A stretch of 64,000 nucleotides of DNA from positions 62,001 through 126,000 of the forward strand of contig NZ_RXFT01000006.1 of assembly GCF_003952165.1 (NCBI RefSeq), read 5' to 3'. Position numbers and translations under genes: made by a program. Below, piece after piece: positions 38,054 to 47,667 of this stretch. The notes beneath the pieces were generated by a model. It searched no databases. It was not told the DNA's origin and was given only the letters and a program-made list of their open reading frames with translations. Origin of the DNA: Variovorax guangxiensis (GTDB lineage: Bacteria; Pseudomonadota; Gammaproteobacteria; Burkholderiales; Burkholderiaceae_C). The stretch's first letter is position 1; each line of letters begins with the position of its first letter.

Positions 38054-39019
38054 ATGGCATTCATCACCTCCCTGGTCCTCGCGGCCTTCGCCGCCTACGT
38101 CGGCGCCTGGTACTTCAACGTGATCGAGGGCAACTTCGCCTTGCTGCTGTTCCTGGCGACGGTGGTCACCGGCCTCTACTGGCTGGCCGAGCGCTTCTAC
38201 TTCCTGCCCCGGCGCGAGCAGGCCGCCGCGAAGCTCGAAGCCTCGCTGGCCGAGCGCAATGCGCGCCTGGCGGGGCAGGGCATCAACCAGGTCGACACGG
38301 TCGACGCCAAGGCGAGCGAGCGGCTGCTGATGCAGCCCTGGTGGCTCGACTGGACCGCCGGCCTGTTCCCGGTGATCCTGGTGGTGTTCCTGCTGCGCTC
38401 GTTCCTCTACGAGCCCTTCAAGATCCCGTCGGGCTCGATGATGCCCACGCTGCTGACCGGCGACCTGATCCTGGTCAACAAGTTCACCTACGGCCTGCGC
38501 CTGCCGGTCATCAACACCAAGATCACCGAAGGCACGCCGCTGGCGCGCGGCGACGTGGTGGTGTTCCGCTACCCGCCCAAGCCGAGCATGGACTACATCA
38601 AGCGCGTGGTCGGCATTCCGGGCGACGAGGTCGCCTACCTGAACAAGAAGCTCACGATCAACGGCCAGCCGGTTTCCAAGGTGGCTGCCGCTGACTACCT
38701 CGACGGCGAATCGATGCGCCTGCTCAAGCAGTTCGACGAGAACTTGGGCGGCAAGCAGCACAAGATCCTCAACGACGATGCCTCGCCGGCATTCGTGCCC
38801 GGCGCCAGCGACTTCCCGTTCCGCGAAAACTGCCGCTACTCGGTCGAAGGCGTTGTCTGCAAGGTGCCGCCTGGCAACTATTTCATGATGGGCGACAACC
38901 GCGATAATTCGGCCGACTCGCGTTTCTGGGGATTCGTGCCGGACAAGAACATCGTGGGCAGGGCCTTCTTCGTCTGGATGAATTTCGGCGACCTGGGACG
39001 CATCGGTCCGTTTCAATAA
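38054..39019 (+). CDS. lepB: Signal peptidase I
   Basis: 321 residues. Two N-terminal membrane segments (about 4-20 and 27-45) and a third hydrophobic stretch before the active site (about 101-118). The catalytic Ser is in PSGSMMPTL (about 128) and the general-base Lys in YIKRVVGIPGD (about 183); box E is MGDNRDNSADSRFWG. It removes signal peptides of exported proteins on the periplasmic face. Directly after lepA, as in most proteobacteria, and before a DUF4845 gene. Confidence 0.97.
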   Translation: MAFITSLVLAAFAAYVGAWYFNVIEGNFALLLFLATVVTGLYWLAERFYFLPRREQAAAKLEASLAERNARLAGQGINQVDTVDAKASERLLMQPWWLDWTAGLFPVILVVFLLRSFLYEPFKIPSGSMMPTLLTGDLILVNKFTYGLRLPVINTKITEGTPLARGDVVVFRYPPKPSMDYIKRVVGIPGDEVAYLNKKLTINGQPVSKVAAADYLDGESMRLLKQFDENLGGKQHKILNDDASPAFVPGASDFPFRENCRYSVEGVVCKVPPGNYFMMGDNRDNSADSRFWGFVPDKNIVGRAFFVWMNFGDLGRIGPFQ

Positions 39020-39060
39020 ACAAGCGTTCATCGCAAGCACAGTTCGAGGGGTATGAGGGC

Positions 39061-39429
39061 ATGAGAGCACATCGGTCCGTTCGCAGCAGCGCTGCGCAGC
39101 AACGTGGCATTTCGTTCATCGGCTTGGTGTTCGTCGCGGCCGTGCTCGGGTGCCTGGGCGTGGTCATCGCACAGGTCATTCCGACGCTGATCGAATGGCA
39201 GGCCATCGACAAGGCCGCAAACAAGGCCAAGGAGGGCACCACGGTGCCCGAGGTGCGCGCCATCTTCGATCGCGCCCAGGCCATCGACGACTTCAAGTCG
39301 GTCAGCGGCAAGGACCTCGAAATCAAGAAGGTCGGCGACAAGGTGGTGGTTTCGTACTCGTACGAGCGCGAGATCCCGCTCTTCGGCCCGGCCTACCTCA
39401 CGCTCAAGTACAAGGGCGAAACCCGCTGA
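39061..39429 (+). CDS. DUF4845 membrane protein
   Basis: 122 residues. One membrane helix near the N-terminus (about 19-38, [20 protein letters not shown]) after a QRGISFIGL start that looks like a type IV pilin-like or single-anchor signal, then a small periplasmic domain ending [14 protein letters not shown]. This is the conserved DUF4845 family found between lepB and rnc in Betaproteobacteria; its function is not known. Its stop overlaps a CTG that may be the rnc start. Confidence 0.88.
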   Translation: MRAHRSVRSSAAQQRGISFIGLVFVAAVLGCLGVVIAQVIPTLIEWQAIDKAANKAKEGTTVPEVRAIFDRAQAIDDFKSVSGKDLEIKKVGDKVVVSYSYEREIPLFGPAYLTLKYKGETR

Positions 39430-39446
39430 ACACGGCACCCAAAAAG

Positions 39447-40133
39447 GTGGACGGCAGCCTGGCCGCGTTGCAGGCGCGCCTGCAGCACACCTTCTCCGAC
39501 CCGCGGCTGCTGCAGCTCGCGCTCACGCACCGCAGCTTCTCGGCCGACCACAACGAGCGCCTCGAATTCCTCGGCGACTCGGTGCTGAACCTGGCGGTCT
39601 CGCACCTGCTCTACCAGCGCCTGTCGGCGCTGCCCGAGGGCGACCTTTCGCGCGTGCGGGCCAACCTTGTCAAACAGGACACCCTGCATCGCCTGGCCGT
39701 AGGTCTGGCACTGTCGCCGCTGCTGCGGCTCGGCGAAGGCGAAGCGCGCTCGGGCGGGCCGAACCGGCCGTCGATCCTGGCCGATGCGCTGGAAGCACTG
39801 ATCGGTGCCGTTTATCTCGATGCGGGCTTCGCCGCCGCCCAGGCGCTGGTGCACCGGCTCTACGAGTCGGTCGAGATCAACCCGCGCATGGAAGCCGCGG
39901 CCAAGGACCCGAAGACCGAATTGCAGGAATGGCTGCAGGGTCACAAAATGAAGCTGCCGGTGTACCGCGTGGCCGCCACACTGGGCGCGGCGCACAAGCA
40001 GACTTTCGATGTCGAGTGCGAGGTGCCCGAGCTGGGCTTTCGCGAACGCGGCATCGGCGGCTCGCGCCGCGCCGGCGAGCAGGCTGCCGCGGCGGCCATG
40101 TTGATCCGGCTCAAGGCACGCGGCGGCGCGTGA
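39447..40133 (+). CDS. rnc: Ribonuclease III
   Basis: 228 residues from the GTG at 39447, or 235 from a CTG at 39426. It cleaves double-stranded RNA in rRNA maturation and mRNA control. The signature [13 protein letters not shown], the second acidic site in [14 protein letters not shown], and the C-terminal dsRNA-binding domain ([16 protein letters not shown] and [11 protein letters not shown]) are present. No ATG exists near the start. The CTG overlaps the preceding TGA stop (CTGA) exactly where an ATGA coupling would be, so it is a serious alternative. Its end overlaps a GTG that could start era. Confidence 0.95.
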   Translation: MDGSLAALQARLQHTFSDPRLLQLALTHRSFSADHNERLEFLGDSVLNLAVSHLLYQRLSALPEGDLSRVRANLVKQDTLHRLAVGLALSPLLRLGEGEARSGGPNRPSILADALEALIGAVYLDAGFAAAQALVHRLYESVEINPRMEAAAKDPKTELQEWLQGHKMKLPVYRVAATLGAAHKQTFDVECEVPELGFRERGIGGSRRAGEQAAAAAMLIRLKARGGA

Positions 40134-40141
40134 AATCCAGA

Positions 40142-41125
40142 ATGAACGATGCTATCAATCCCGTAGCGGAACCCGAAGACGCCGAAGGCGGCGAGGGGGC
40201 CGCTGGTTCCCAAGGCCACCAAGGCCCCCAGCACTGCGGCCTCATCGCCATCGTCGGCAAGCCCAACGTGGGCAAGTCGACGCTGCTCAACGCCCTGGTC
40301 GGCCAGAAGATCAGCATCACCTCGCGCAAGGCGCAGACCACGCGCCACCGCATCACCGGCATGCGCACGCTGGGCGCCACGCAGTTCGTGTTCGTCGACA
40401 CGCCGGGCTTCCAGACCCTGCACGCCAACGCGCTGAACAAGTCGCTCAACAAGACCGTGCAGGGCGCGGTCGGCGACGTGGACCTGATCCTGTTCGTGGT
40501 CGAGGCCGGCAGCTTCACCCAGGCCGACGAGCGCGTGCTCAAGCTGCTCGGCAAGGGCATTCCGACGGTACTGCTGGCCAACAAGCTCGACAACGTGCAC
40601 CGCCGGGGCGACATCGCGCCCTGGCTGAAGAGCATGCAGGAGAAGCACGAGTTCGCCGAATACGTGCCGATGTCGGCCAAGAACCCGAAGGACGTCGAGC
40701 GCCTGTTCGGCATCTGCGAAAAGTACCTGCCCGAGCAGCCCTGGTTCTACGACGAGGACGAGCTGACCGACCGCAGCGAGAAGTTCCTCGCCGGCGAGCT
40801 GGTGCGCGAGAAGCTGTTCCGCCTGACCGGCGACGAACTGCCCTACACCTCCACCGTCGTCATCGACAAGTTCGACGAGGAGCCGCCCCAGAAGAAGGGC
40901 CAGAAGCGCCTGCTGCGCATCGCCGCCACCATCGTGGTCGAGCGCGACGGCCACAAGGCCATGGTGATCGGAGACAAGGGCGAGCGCATCAAGCGCATTG
41001 GCATGGAAACCCGCGTCGAGCTCGAGAAGCTGGCCGATGCCAAGGTGTTCCTCGAGCTGTGGGTGAAGGTGCGCTCCGGCTGGGCCGACGACGAAGCGCG
41101 CGTGCGTTCCTTCGGCTACGAATAA
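40142..41125 (+). CDS. era: GTPase Era
   Basis: 327 residues from the ATG at 40142; a GTG at 40130 overlapping the rnc stop is an alternative. G1 is GKPNVGKST (about 39-47), G3 VDTPGFQ and G4 NKLDNV; the KH domain is at the C-terminus ([14 protein letters not shown]). Era binds the 3' end of 16S rRNA during 30S assembly. The first 30 residues are a low-complexity Glu/Gly/Gln extension not found in E. coli. It follows rnc as in most bacteria and is separated from recO by a repeat element. Confidence 0.97.
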   Translation: MNDAINPVAEPEDAEGGEGAAGSQGHQGPQHCGLIAIVGKPNVGKSTLLNALVGQKISITSRKAQTTRHRITGMRTLGATQFVFVDTPGFQTLHANALNKSLNKTVQGAVGDVDLILFVVEAGSFTQADERVLKLLGKGIPTVLLANKLDNVHRRGDIAPWLKSMQEKHEFAEYVPMSAKNPKDVERLFGICEKYLPEQPWFYDEDELTDRSEKFLAGELVREKLFRLTGDELPYTSTVVIDKFDEEPPQKKGQKRLLRIAATIVVERDGHKAMVIGDKGERIKRIGMETRVELEKLADAKVFLELWVKVRSGWADDEARVRSFGYE

Positions 41126-41128
41126 ACA

Positions 41129-41224
41129 GGCAAACCCCCAGGCTTGCTCGCTTCGCGTAGCCGCAAACCCCCTTGCAGGGGGCAACGCCAGCGGCCCGGC
41201 AAAGCCGGTGCCGCGACGTTTGCC
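41129..41224. repeat. 96 bp palindromic element with inverted ends between era and recO
   Basis: GGCAAAC at 41129-41135 is mirrored by GTTTGCC at 41218-41224. Inside are the stems CCCCCT-TGC-AGGGGG (41168-41182) and CCGGC-AAA-GCCGG (41196-41208). The sequence type, AACGCCAGCGGCCCGGCAAA, is one I recall as widely dispersed in Variovorax and related genomes. It fills nearly the whole era-recO gap and is probably a REP/MITE-like non-coding repeat; copy number cannot be judged from one window. Confidence 0.65.
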
Positions 41225-41258
41225 GGCCTGAAGCCTCGATGCTCGACTGCTCACTGAC

Positions 41259-42029
41259 ATGGCCACCCACCGCGTTTCGCACGAGCCGGCTTACGTCCTC
41301 CATCGCTACGACTGGAGCGAGTCGAGCCTGATCCTCGAAGTCTTCACCCGCCACCACGGGCGCATCGCGCTCGTGGCCAAGGGGGCGAAGCGGCCCAGTT
41401 CCAACTTCCGCCCGGTGCTGCTGCCGCTGCAGCCATTGCAACTCAACTACGGCGGCGACGCCGAAATCCGCACGCTCAAGGGCGCCGAATGGATGGGCGG
41501 CCACGTGATGCCGACCGGCGAGGCGCTGCTGTCGGGCTACTACGTCAACGAGCTGCTGCTGCGCCTGCTGGCGCGCGACGACGCCCACGAGGCGCTGTTC
41601 GATGCCTACGCCGGCGTCGTGCAGGTGCTGGCGAGCGAGCACGGCGGCGCGCAGGCCACGGCCCAGGCGGCCGCGCTGCGCGCCTTCGAGCTGCTGCTGC
41701 TGCGCGAAGTCGGCCTGCTGCCGTCGCTCGACGTCCAGACCCTGACGCTGGAGCCGCTCGCCGGCGGGCTGCGCTACAGCCTCGTGCCCGAGGCCGGCCT
41801 GCGCGAGGCCGGCGACGACGAGGCCGCGCTGACCGGCGCCGACTGGCAGGCCCTGCAGGCCGTGCTGGACGACCGCGCGCCATTTACCGCCACCTTGCGT
41901 GAAATTGCCACCATGAACGCCGGCAGCAACAGTGCCCTGCGAAACCAGCTGCGCGCCTTGCTCAACTACCATTGCGGCGTGTCCACGCTGCGAACGCGGC
42001 AAATGATGAGAGACCTGCAAGCACTATGA
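41259..42029 (+). CDS. recO: DNA repair protein RecO
   Basis: 256 residues. The N-terminal OB-fold is seen in [20 protein letters not shown] and [18 protein letters not shown]; the helical C-terminal part has [15 protein letters not shown] and [16 protein letters not shown]. RecO helps RecF/RecR load RecA on SSB-coated DNA. The Cys of the zinc-binding variant are absent. Its TGA overlaps the pdxJ ATG (ATGA), indicating translational coupling. Confidence 0.95.
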   Translation: MATHRVSHEPAYVLHRYDWSESSLILEVFTRHHGRIALVAKGAKRPSSNFRPVLLPLQPLQLNYGGDAEIRTLKGAEWMGGHVMPTGEALLSGYYVNELLLRLLARDDAHEALFDAYAGVVQVLASEHGGAQATAQAAALRAFELLLLREVGLLPSLDVQTLTLEPLAGGLRYSLVPEAGLREAGDDEAALTGADWQALQAVLDDRAPFTATLREIATMNAGSNSALRNQLRALLNYHCGVSTLRTRQMMRDLQAL

Positions 42030-42823
42030 GCACTCCGGGCCAAGCCGGCGCCAGCGCCGCCACCTCGCTGTCCGTCAACCTCAACAAGGTCGCGCTGGTG
42101 CGCAATACACGCCACCTGGGCATTCCGAGCGTGGTGAAGGCCGCCCAGGCCTGCCTGGCCGCCGGTGCCCACGGCATCACGGTGCATCCGCGGCCGGACG
42201 CACGCCACATCCGCGCGCACGACGTGAGCGATCTTTCCGCGCTGCTCGCCAAGGACTGGCCGGGCATCGAATTCAACATCGAGGGCAACCCCTTCCAGAA
42301 CCTGATGGACTTCGTGCGCGCGCTCAAGCCGCACCAGGCCACCTTTGTGCCCGACAGCGAGACCCAGTCGACCAGCGACCATGGCTGGACCTTCCCCGAC
42401 GACGCCGAGCGTCTGCGCCCGCTGATCGCCGAAGCCAAGGCGCTGGGCGTGCGCGTCAGCCTGTTCATGGACCCGATTCCCGAGATGATGGCCGCCGTCA
42501 AGACCGTGGGCGCTGACCGGGTCGAGCTCTACACCGAAGGCTACGCCGCCTCCCGCGGCACCCCGAACGAGCAGACCGTGCTCGCGCGCTATGCCGAAAC
42601 GGCGCGCGCGGCCATGGCGGCAGGCCTAGGCGTCAACGCCGGGCACGACCTGAGCCGCGACAACCTCACGGCCTTCCTGCGCGCCGTGCCGGGCGTGCAG
42701 GAGGTTTCCATCGGCCACGCCTTCGTCGCCGACGCGCTCGAGCTCGGCTACACGGCCGCCACGCGCGACTACCTGCGCTGCATCCGTGAGGCGAGCCAGC
42801 AGCAGCAACAGCAACAACAATGA
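42026..42823 (+). CDS. pdxJ: Pyridoxine 5'-phosphate synthase
   Basis: 265 residues from the ATG overlapping the recO stop. It joins 1-deoxyxylulose-5-phosphate with 3-amino-2-oxopropyl phosphate to form pyridoxine phosphate. [18 protein letters not shown] at the start, [34 protein letters not shown] and VNAGHDLS are the TIM-barrel blocks. The protein ends in eight consecutive Gln after REAS, which is not part of the usual family end. acpS follows after 13 bp, as in E. coli. Confidence 0.97.
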   Translation: MSTPGQAGASAATSLSVNLNKVALVRNTRHLGIPSVVKAAQACLAAGAHGITVHPRPDARHIRAHDVSDLSALLAKDWPGIEFNIEGNPFQNLMDFVRALKPHQATFVPDSETQSTSDHGWTFPDDAERLRPLIAEAKALGVRVSLFMDPIPEMMAAVKTVGADRVELYTEGYAASRGTPNEQTVLARYAETARAAMAAGLGVNAGHDLSRDNLTAFLRAVPGVQEVSIGHAFVADALELGYTAATRDYLRCIREASQQQQQQQQ

Positions 42824-42836
42824 GCGCCGTCGCCGC

Positions 42837-43229
42837 ATGATCTACGGCATTGGCACCGACATCTGCGACCTGCGTCGCATCGCCGCGACCTTCGAGCGCC
42901 AGGGCGAACGCTTTGCCCGCAAGGTGCTGAGCGATGCCGAGTTCAAGGTCTGGCAGGCCCGCAGCGCGCGTTGGCCGAAGCGCGGCCTGAGCTACCTCGC
43001 TACCCGTTTTTCCGCCAAAGAGGCCTTCAGCAAGGCGATCGGGCTGGGCATGCGCATGCCCATGAGCTGGCGCCTGTGCGAGATCGCCAACCTGCGCAGC
43101 GGCAAGCCGGTCATCGTGCTGCACGGCGCCCTGAAGGAGTGGTTCGAGGACCAGGGCCTCACGGCCCACGTGACCGTGACCGACGAAACCGAATACGCCG
43201 CGAGCTTCGTGGTGGTGGAGAAGATATAG
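42837..43229 (+). CDS. acpS: Holo-ACP synthase
   Basis: 130 residues from the ATG at 42837 ([15 protein letters not shown]). It transfers phosphopantetheine from CoA to the Ser of AcpP. The metal-binding Asp is in GTDICD (about 8) and the second acidic residue in [12 protein letters not shown]. The longer frame upstream is Arg/Asn junk from the pdxJ glutamine repeat in another frame. It activates the acpP product encoded about 13 kb upstream in the same run. nagZ starts 2 bp after its stop. Confidence 0.96.
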   Translation: MIYGIGTDICDLRRIAATFERQGERFARKVLSDAEFKVWQARSARWPKRGLSYLATRFSAKEAFSKAIGLGMRMPMSWRLCEIANLRSGKPVIVLHGALKEWFEDQGLTAHVTVTDETEYAASFVVVEKI

Positions 43230-43231
43230 AT

Positions 43232-44329
43232 ATGACCGCCGGGCTTGCAGAAGACCGCCCCCATGCGCCGCTGATCATCGACGTTGCCGGCACGGCGCTG
43301 ACAGACGCCGACCGCCGTCGCCTCGCCGACCCGCTCGTCGGCGGCGTGATCCACTTCGCCCGCAACTGGCAGGACCGCGCGCAGATGACCGCGCTCAATG
43401 CCGAGATCAAGTCGATCCGGCCCGACCTGCTGATCTGCGTCGATCACGAGGGCGGCCGCGTGCAGCGCTTCCGCACCGACGGCTTCACCCACCTGCCGAC
43501 GATGCGCGCGCTCGGCGAACTCTGGATGCGCGACGCCATGCGCGCCACCCAGGCCGCCACGGCCGTCGGGCAGGTGCTGGCCGGCGAGCTGCGTGCCTGC
43601 GGCGTCGACTTCAGCTTCGCACCGGTGCTCGACCTGGACTACGGCGGCAGCAGCGTCATCGGCACCCGCAGCTTCCACCGCGACCCGCGCGTGGTCGCGC
43701 TGCTGGCCAAGAGCGTGATGCACGGCATGCTGCAGATGGGCATGCGCAACTGCGGCAAGCACTTTCCGGGACACGGTTTCGTGCACGCCGACTCGCACGT
43801 CGAGATCCCGGTGGACAAGCGCGGCCTCAAGGCCATCCTGGCCGACGACGCGAAGCCCTACGACTGGCTGTCGGGCTCGCTCGCGGCCGTGATGCCGGCG
43901 CATGTGATCTATCCGAAGGTGGACAAGCGGCCGGCGGGGTTTTCCGCCAAATGGCTGAAGGAGACCCTCCGGCAGCGGATCGGCTTCGAGGGAGCGGTTT
44001 TCAGCGATGACCTGAGCATGGAGGCTGGGCGCTACATCGATGGCGAATTGCTCAGCTTTGCCGATGCGGCGCTGGCGGCGCTGGCGGCCGGATGCGACAT
44101 GGCGCTGTTGTGCAACCAGAGCATCGGCGACGGCGCGCCGCTCGACGGATTGCTGCAGGGCTTCGCTGCGGCCCGGGATGCAGGGCGCTGGATGGGCAAC
44201 CTGGACAGCGAAGCGCGCCGCAGGGCCTTGCTTCCCGATACGGCGGCGCTGCCATGGGCTGCGCTTGCGGGCTCGGCGCCGTATTGCAGCGCCAGGCGCA
44301 CCCTCTCGCGCGATCGCCTGACGGAGTAG
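43232..44329 (+). CDS. nagZ: Beta-N-acetylhexosaminidase NagZ
   Basis: 365 residues from the ATG at 43232. A glycoside hydrolase family 3 enzyme that removes GlcNAc from anhydro-muropeptides in the cytoplasm during wall recycling, which also feeds AmpC induction. LLICVDHEGGRVQRF, CGKHFPGHG (Lys/His about 176-177) and the nucleophile Asp in FSDDLSM (about 259) are visible. Follows acpS with only 2 bp between. It is slightly longer at the C-terminus than E. coli NagZ (341). A glycosyltransferase gene follows after 6 bp. Confidence 0.96.
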   Translation: MTAGLAEDRPHAPLIIDVAGTALTDADRRRLADPLVGGVIHFARNWQDRAQMTALNAEIKSIRPDLLICVDHEGGRVQRFRTDGFTHLPTMRALGELWMRDAMRATQAATAVGQVLAGELRACGVDFSFAPVLDLDYGGSSVIGTRSFHRDPRVVALLAKSVMHGMLQMGMRNCGKHFPGHGFVHADSHVEIPVDKRGLKAILADDAKPYDWLSGSLAAVMPAHVIYPKVDKRPAGFSAKWLKETLRQRIGFEGAVFSDDLSMEAGRYIDGELLSFADAALAALAAGCDMALLCNQSIGDGAPLDGLLQGFAAARDAGRWMGNLDSEARRRALLPDTAALPWAALAGSAPYCSARRTLSRDRLTE

Positions 44330-44335
44330 TCGCTG

Positions 44336-45685
44336 ATGCCGCTGTGCCTCAGTTTCTTCCAGCGCAAGGACGAGGCCGTGCTGCGCAATCACGCGCACTA
44401 TTGCCGGCTGTTCGGATACCCGCACCAGTGGATCGAGGCCGATCGCATCCGTCACCCCGCGTTGCGCGACAGCGCGAAATACAGCCAGATCCTGCGCCAC
44501 CTGCGCGCGCTGCCGGAGAACGACTGGCTGCTGTTCCTCGACGGCGACTCCGTGGTGTTCCACCCGGTGGCCGTCGAAGTGCTGCTGCAGGGACGGGATT
44601 CGCTGGTCGTCGAAGGGCCTCCCAGCGGTGACCGACCCGGTCCGGCGATGACCAACATGATGGTGCTGCGCAATACGGCAGCCAACCGCGCCATGCTGCT
44701 CGGACTGATGGACGACGCAGGCTATGTCATCGCTCTGGTGAATCGCGCCGTCGACGAAGCCGCACGGCTGCGTCCGGCTGGCCTGCTCGGCTGCAATGCC
44801 ATGGTCGGCGACATCTACGCCAACGTGTCGTGGCGCATTCCGCAGTGGTTCCTGGCGCGCATCTTCGTCGTCAACCTCGGGCCGCTGCCCATCCTGGCGC
44901 CCGAGGGTGGATGGCGCGAGGCATTGCTTCACGACCAGAACCTGCAGGACATGCTCGTGGCGCAGGTCAACAATGCACTGATCCACGGCCAGCCCGTGCT
45001 GCAGCCTGCGGCTTATCCTGCTCTGTCGGAAGAGCGGGTGTCGAGCTACAACGCCGGTGCTGACATCGCTTTCGTCACGCTCTACACGCACCACGTCGGC
45101 AGCTACGCGCGGGTGTCCGAGCACAACGTGAAGCGCTATTGCGACCGGCACGGCTACGCGTACCACGTGTACCGTGCGATTCCAGAAGCCGTCGACACCG
45201 GCATCGGCGGATCGTGGGTGCGCAGCTGGCTGCTGCAGCAGCACATCGCGCATCACAAGTGGGTGATCTGGATTGACGCCGACGTGCTCTTCCTCAACCA
45301 GAGTCGCCGGATCGACGCCTTGCTCGATGGGCGTGAGCTGCTGCTCGCCAAGGACGTAGGCGGCTGGTCGTTCAACTCGGGCGTGATGGGCTTCCTGAAT
45401 ACCCGGGGCAACGCCGAGCTGCTGGCGCGTATCTGGCAGCGCATCGGCGAGGTCGACGACAAGTCGGCGGTCTACAGCAGCCAGGGCGATCAGTACTACA
45501 CCAACGAAGTGCTGTCCGGAGCGGGGCTGGTGAACGAGCACGGCATCGTCGACAACCTCAGCATCAACACGCCACCGCACCTGGCTTCCGACGAGACCCT
45601 GCTGGTGCACTTCATCAATCTGGACGAGCCCTATCGGTCGGCCTACATGGCCTCGATGGATGCGCTCTCGCAGCGCCTGCGCTGA
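44336..45685 (+). CDS. Putative glycosyltransferase with two tandem GT-A-like domains
   Basis: 449 residues. Two halves share a pattern: RNHAHYCRLFGYPHQW then NDWLLFLDGDSVVF (about 18-75), and EHNVKRYCDRHGYAYHVY then HKWVIWIDADVLFLN (about 262-321). Each has a DxD-type motif (DGD, DAD), and MTNMMVLRNTAAN mirrors FNSGVMGFLNTRGN. The second half, with SSQGDQYYTNEV, resembles GMA12/MNN10-type (GT34) galactosyl or mannosyl transferases. No signal or membrane helix, so it is likely cytoplasmic. It sits 6 bp after nagZ and converges with another glycosyltransferase. Donor and acceptor are unknown; one domain may be non-catalytic. Confidence 0.75.
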   Translation: MPLCLSFFQRKDEAVLRNHAHYCRLFGYPHQWIEADRIRHPALRDSAKYSQILRHLRALPENDWLLFLDGDSVVFHPVAVEVLLQGRDSLVVEGPPSGDRPGPAMTNMMVLRNTAANRAMLLGLMDDAGYVIALVNRAVDEAARLRPAGLLGCNAMVGDIYANVSWRIPQWFLARIFVVNLGPLPILAPEGGWREALLHDQNLQDMLVAQVNNALIHGQPVLQPAAYPALSEERVSSYNAGADIAFVTLYTHHVGSYARVSEHNVKRYCDRHGYAYHVYRAIPEAVDTGIGGSWVRSWLLQQHIAHHKWVIWIDADVLFLNQSRRIDALLDGRELLLAKDVGGWSFNSGVMGFLNTRGNAELLARIWQRIGEVDDKSAVYSSQGDQYYTNEVLSGAGLVNEHGIVDNLSINTPPHLASDETLLVHFINLDEPYRSAYMASMDALSQRLR

Positions 45686-45694
45686 GCGGGCCGG

Positions 45695-47641
45695 TCAGCC
45701 GTTCGCGGCCTGCGGCTCGGCGGCCGCCGGTGCTGGTTCCAGCCTGAAGATCCGTACCGGCAACTGGCTGGACGCCGGCGCGAGGAACTGGGCGATCTCG
45801 GGCACCGCGAACTGCCGCTCCAGCCATTCCTTGTCCGCCAGCCCCGCGTTGAAAAAGATCTGAAGCAGCCGCAAGGCCTCGTGCCGCAATGCGCGCGTCA
45901 GCGTTTCATGCTCGACCAGCTGCAGCTCCGGTGCCGCGGCTGGCCTGAAGCTCGCGCGCGCGAGGACCAGCAGCAGCTTCTCCGCGAAGTCGAGCACCGG
46001 CGGCCAGTAGAGGTCGTAGAGCTTGGCGATCTCCTGCACATGCTCGACGCTCGATTGGGGCAGCAGATGGGCCAGAACCAGCGCCCGCGCCCGCGATGCC
46101 AGCGTGGCCGCGCGGGCCGCATCGGCGGAACCGGTCGGAGTGGCCGGCTTGTGAAGAAGCTCTGGGATCACCGCAAAGCGCGCGCCGGCGGCTGCGCTCT
46201 TGCAAAGCATGTGGAAGTCGTCGTGCGCCGTGAACTCGGGATCGTGGCGCACGCCGCTGCGCTCCATGAAGCTGCGGCGCAACATGCAGGCCGACAGTAG
46301 CAAGGGGCGCGGGCCGAAGAACTCCACGAGGATGTCCTGATGCCGCTCGGAGAACTCGAAAGGGCCCTCCTGCGTCTCGCACCAGGAGCCGACGATGTCG
46401 ATGCCGGGGCAAGCCTGAAGCAGCGCGGCCTGGCGCTGCAGGCGTTGCGGCGCTGGAACGTCGTCGACGTCGGCGAAGACGACGTAGTCGCCTTGCGCAT
46501 GCGCGAATGCAAGGTTGCGGGCCGTGGCTCGGTCGAACGCGAAGGGCAGGGCGACCATCTGCGAACTGGCGATGCCCGATCCCGCCAGCACGGCCTCGAG
46601 GCCGGCGATGCCCGCGCGCGCGACCAGTACCAGGTGGAGCTCCACCGCGGTCTGGGCCGCCCAGGTCCGAAGGCTGCGCTCCAGGCTTTCGAGCGAATCG
46701 CCGGCTGCCAGGCAGAGGGTGACACGCGGTGGTGTCGCCGGCAGGGCGAAGCGGTCGGGTTGCTGGGCGCGCCAGCTCAGGAAGCGCTCGATGGCCGGCC
46801 CCACCAGAGGGGCTGCGAACGCGCTGGTGAAGATCGCCAGGCCTTCGCGTTCGAGTCTCGCCCGGCGGGGTGCATCGGCAAGAAGCTGCTCGATCGTCTC
46901 GATGAGCTTCTCGTAGGGGGCTCCAACCACCGCCTTGCGGATCGACGCCTCGATCTCGCTGTCGGGGTACAACTCGCAGACCACGGCCTTGCGATGCCGC
47001 AGCAGGATGGACAGCCGTGGCACCTCGACGATGCGCGACTCTTCCCAGTTGTGGAGGTTGAGCACGATCTTCGCGCGCCGCATGAAGCCGTTGCGCTCTT
47101 CCAGCGTCCAGGCTCGCCCCCGGTTGACTTCGACGCGCAGGCCGCGCGCCATCAGTCCTTCGAGGATGTCGATGCGCCGGCGTGTCAGCGAGCCGAAGAA
47201 AACGACGTCGATGTCCTGCTGCTCGTCGGGGAGGATGTCTTCCAGCGGCATGATTTCCGCGGCGTCGGGCTCCCAGCCGAGCGCGACATAGTCCGCGTTG
47301 CGGTAGCCGAGCTGGCGATGCCGCTGGAAGTTCGTCTTGCTGTATTCCCAGAGATAGCAGCGCTTGAGCACTTCGAGATAGCGATCGTTCCATGCATGGG
47401 TGCCATGCACCATCGGCTCGAAGTTGACGACGATGCAGTCGGGGTGGTGCTGCTCGATGTGCTCCCATGGCACATCCCAGAAGAAGAACAGGATGTTGAT
47501 TTCACCCGGCTCGATGTAGCAGTGGGTGAACCGGGTCGGGTAGCCGAGGCGTTCCGCCGCCAGCCTGAAGGCTTCGACGATGTCGCCGCAGGTTTCGTGC
47601 GAGGACAGCGAGGTGAAGTTGAGCCGGGGCAGTGTCGTCAT
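45695..47641 (-). CDS. Two-part glycosyltransferase (CgeB/GT1-like N-half plus GT2 C-half)
   Basis: 648 residues. The N-terminal part (about 1-290) has a Rossmann-like look: DVVFFGSLTRRRIDIL (about 145-160), KIVLNLHNWEESRIVEVPRL (about 191-210) and RKAVVCELYPDSE, as in GT1/CgeB-like transferases. The C-terminal part (about 305-540) is a GT2 domain, with LCLAAGDSLESLERSL, RATARNLAFAHAQGDYVVF and the DxD at DVDD (about 391-394). A helical tail follows. No membrane segment. It lies 26 bp after a methyltransferase gene on the same strand. Probably builds a polysaccharide or modifies a protein; the substrates are unknown. Confidence 0.75.
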   Translation of the reverse strand: MTTLPRLNFTSLSSHETCGDIVEAFRLAAERLGYPTRFTHCYIEPGEINILFFFWDVPWEHIEQHHPDCIVVNFEPMVHGTHAWNDRYLEVLKRCYLWEYSKTNFQRHRQLGYRNADYVALGWEPDAAEIMPLEDILPDEQQDIDVVFFGSLTRRRIDILEGLMARGLRVEVNRGRAWTLEERNGFMRRAKIVLNLHNWEESRIVEVPRLSILLRHRKAVVCELYPDSEIEASIRKAVVGAPYEKLIETIEQLLADAPRRARLEREGLAIFTSAFAAPLVGPAIERFLSWRAQQPDRFALPATPPRVTLCLAAGDSLESLERSLRTWAAQTAVELHLVLVARAGIAGLEAVLAGSGIASSQMVALPFAFDRATARNLAFAHAQGDYVVFADVDDVPAPQRLQRQAALLQACPGIDIVGSWCETQEGPFEFSERHQDILVEFFGPRPLLLSACMLRRSFMERSGVRHDPEFTAHDDFHMLCKSAAAGARFAVIPELLHKPATPTGSADAARAATLASRARALVLAHLLPQSSVEHVQEIAKLYDLYWPPVLDFAEKLLLVLARASFRPAAAPELQLVEHETLTRALRHEALRLLQIFFNAGLADKEWLERQFAVPEIAQFLAPASSQLPVRIFRLEPAPAAAEPQAANG

Positions 47642-47667
47642 GGGGCGCAGTGCACGGGCAAGGGCCG

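Noticed and set aside
42992-45610. 872-residue minus-strand frame across nagZ and the glycosyltransferase
   Set aside because: Antisense shadow spanning two well-supported plus-strand genes.
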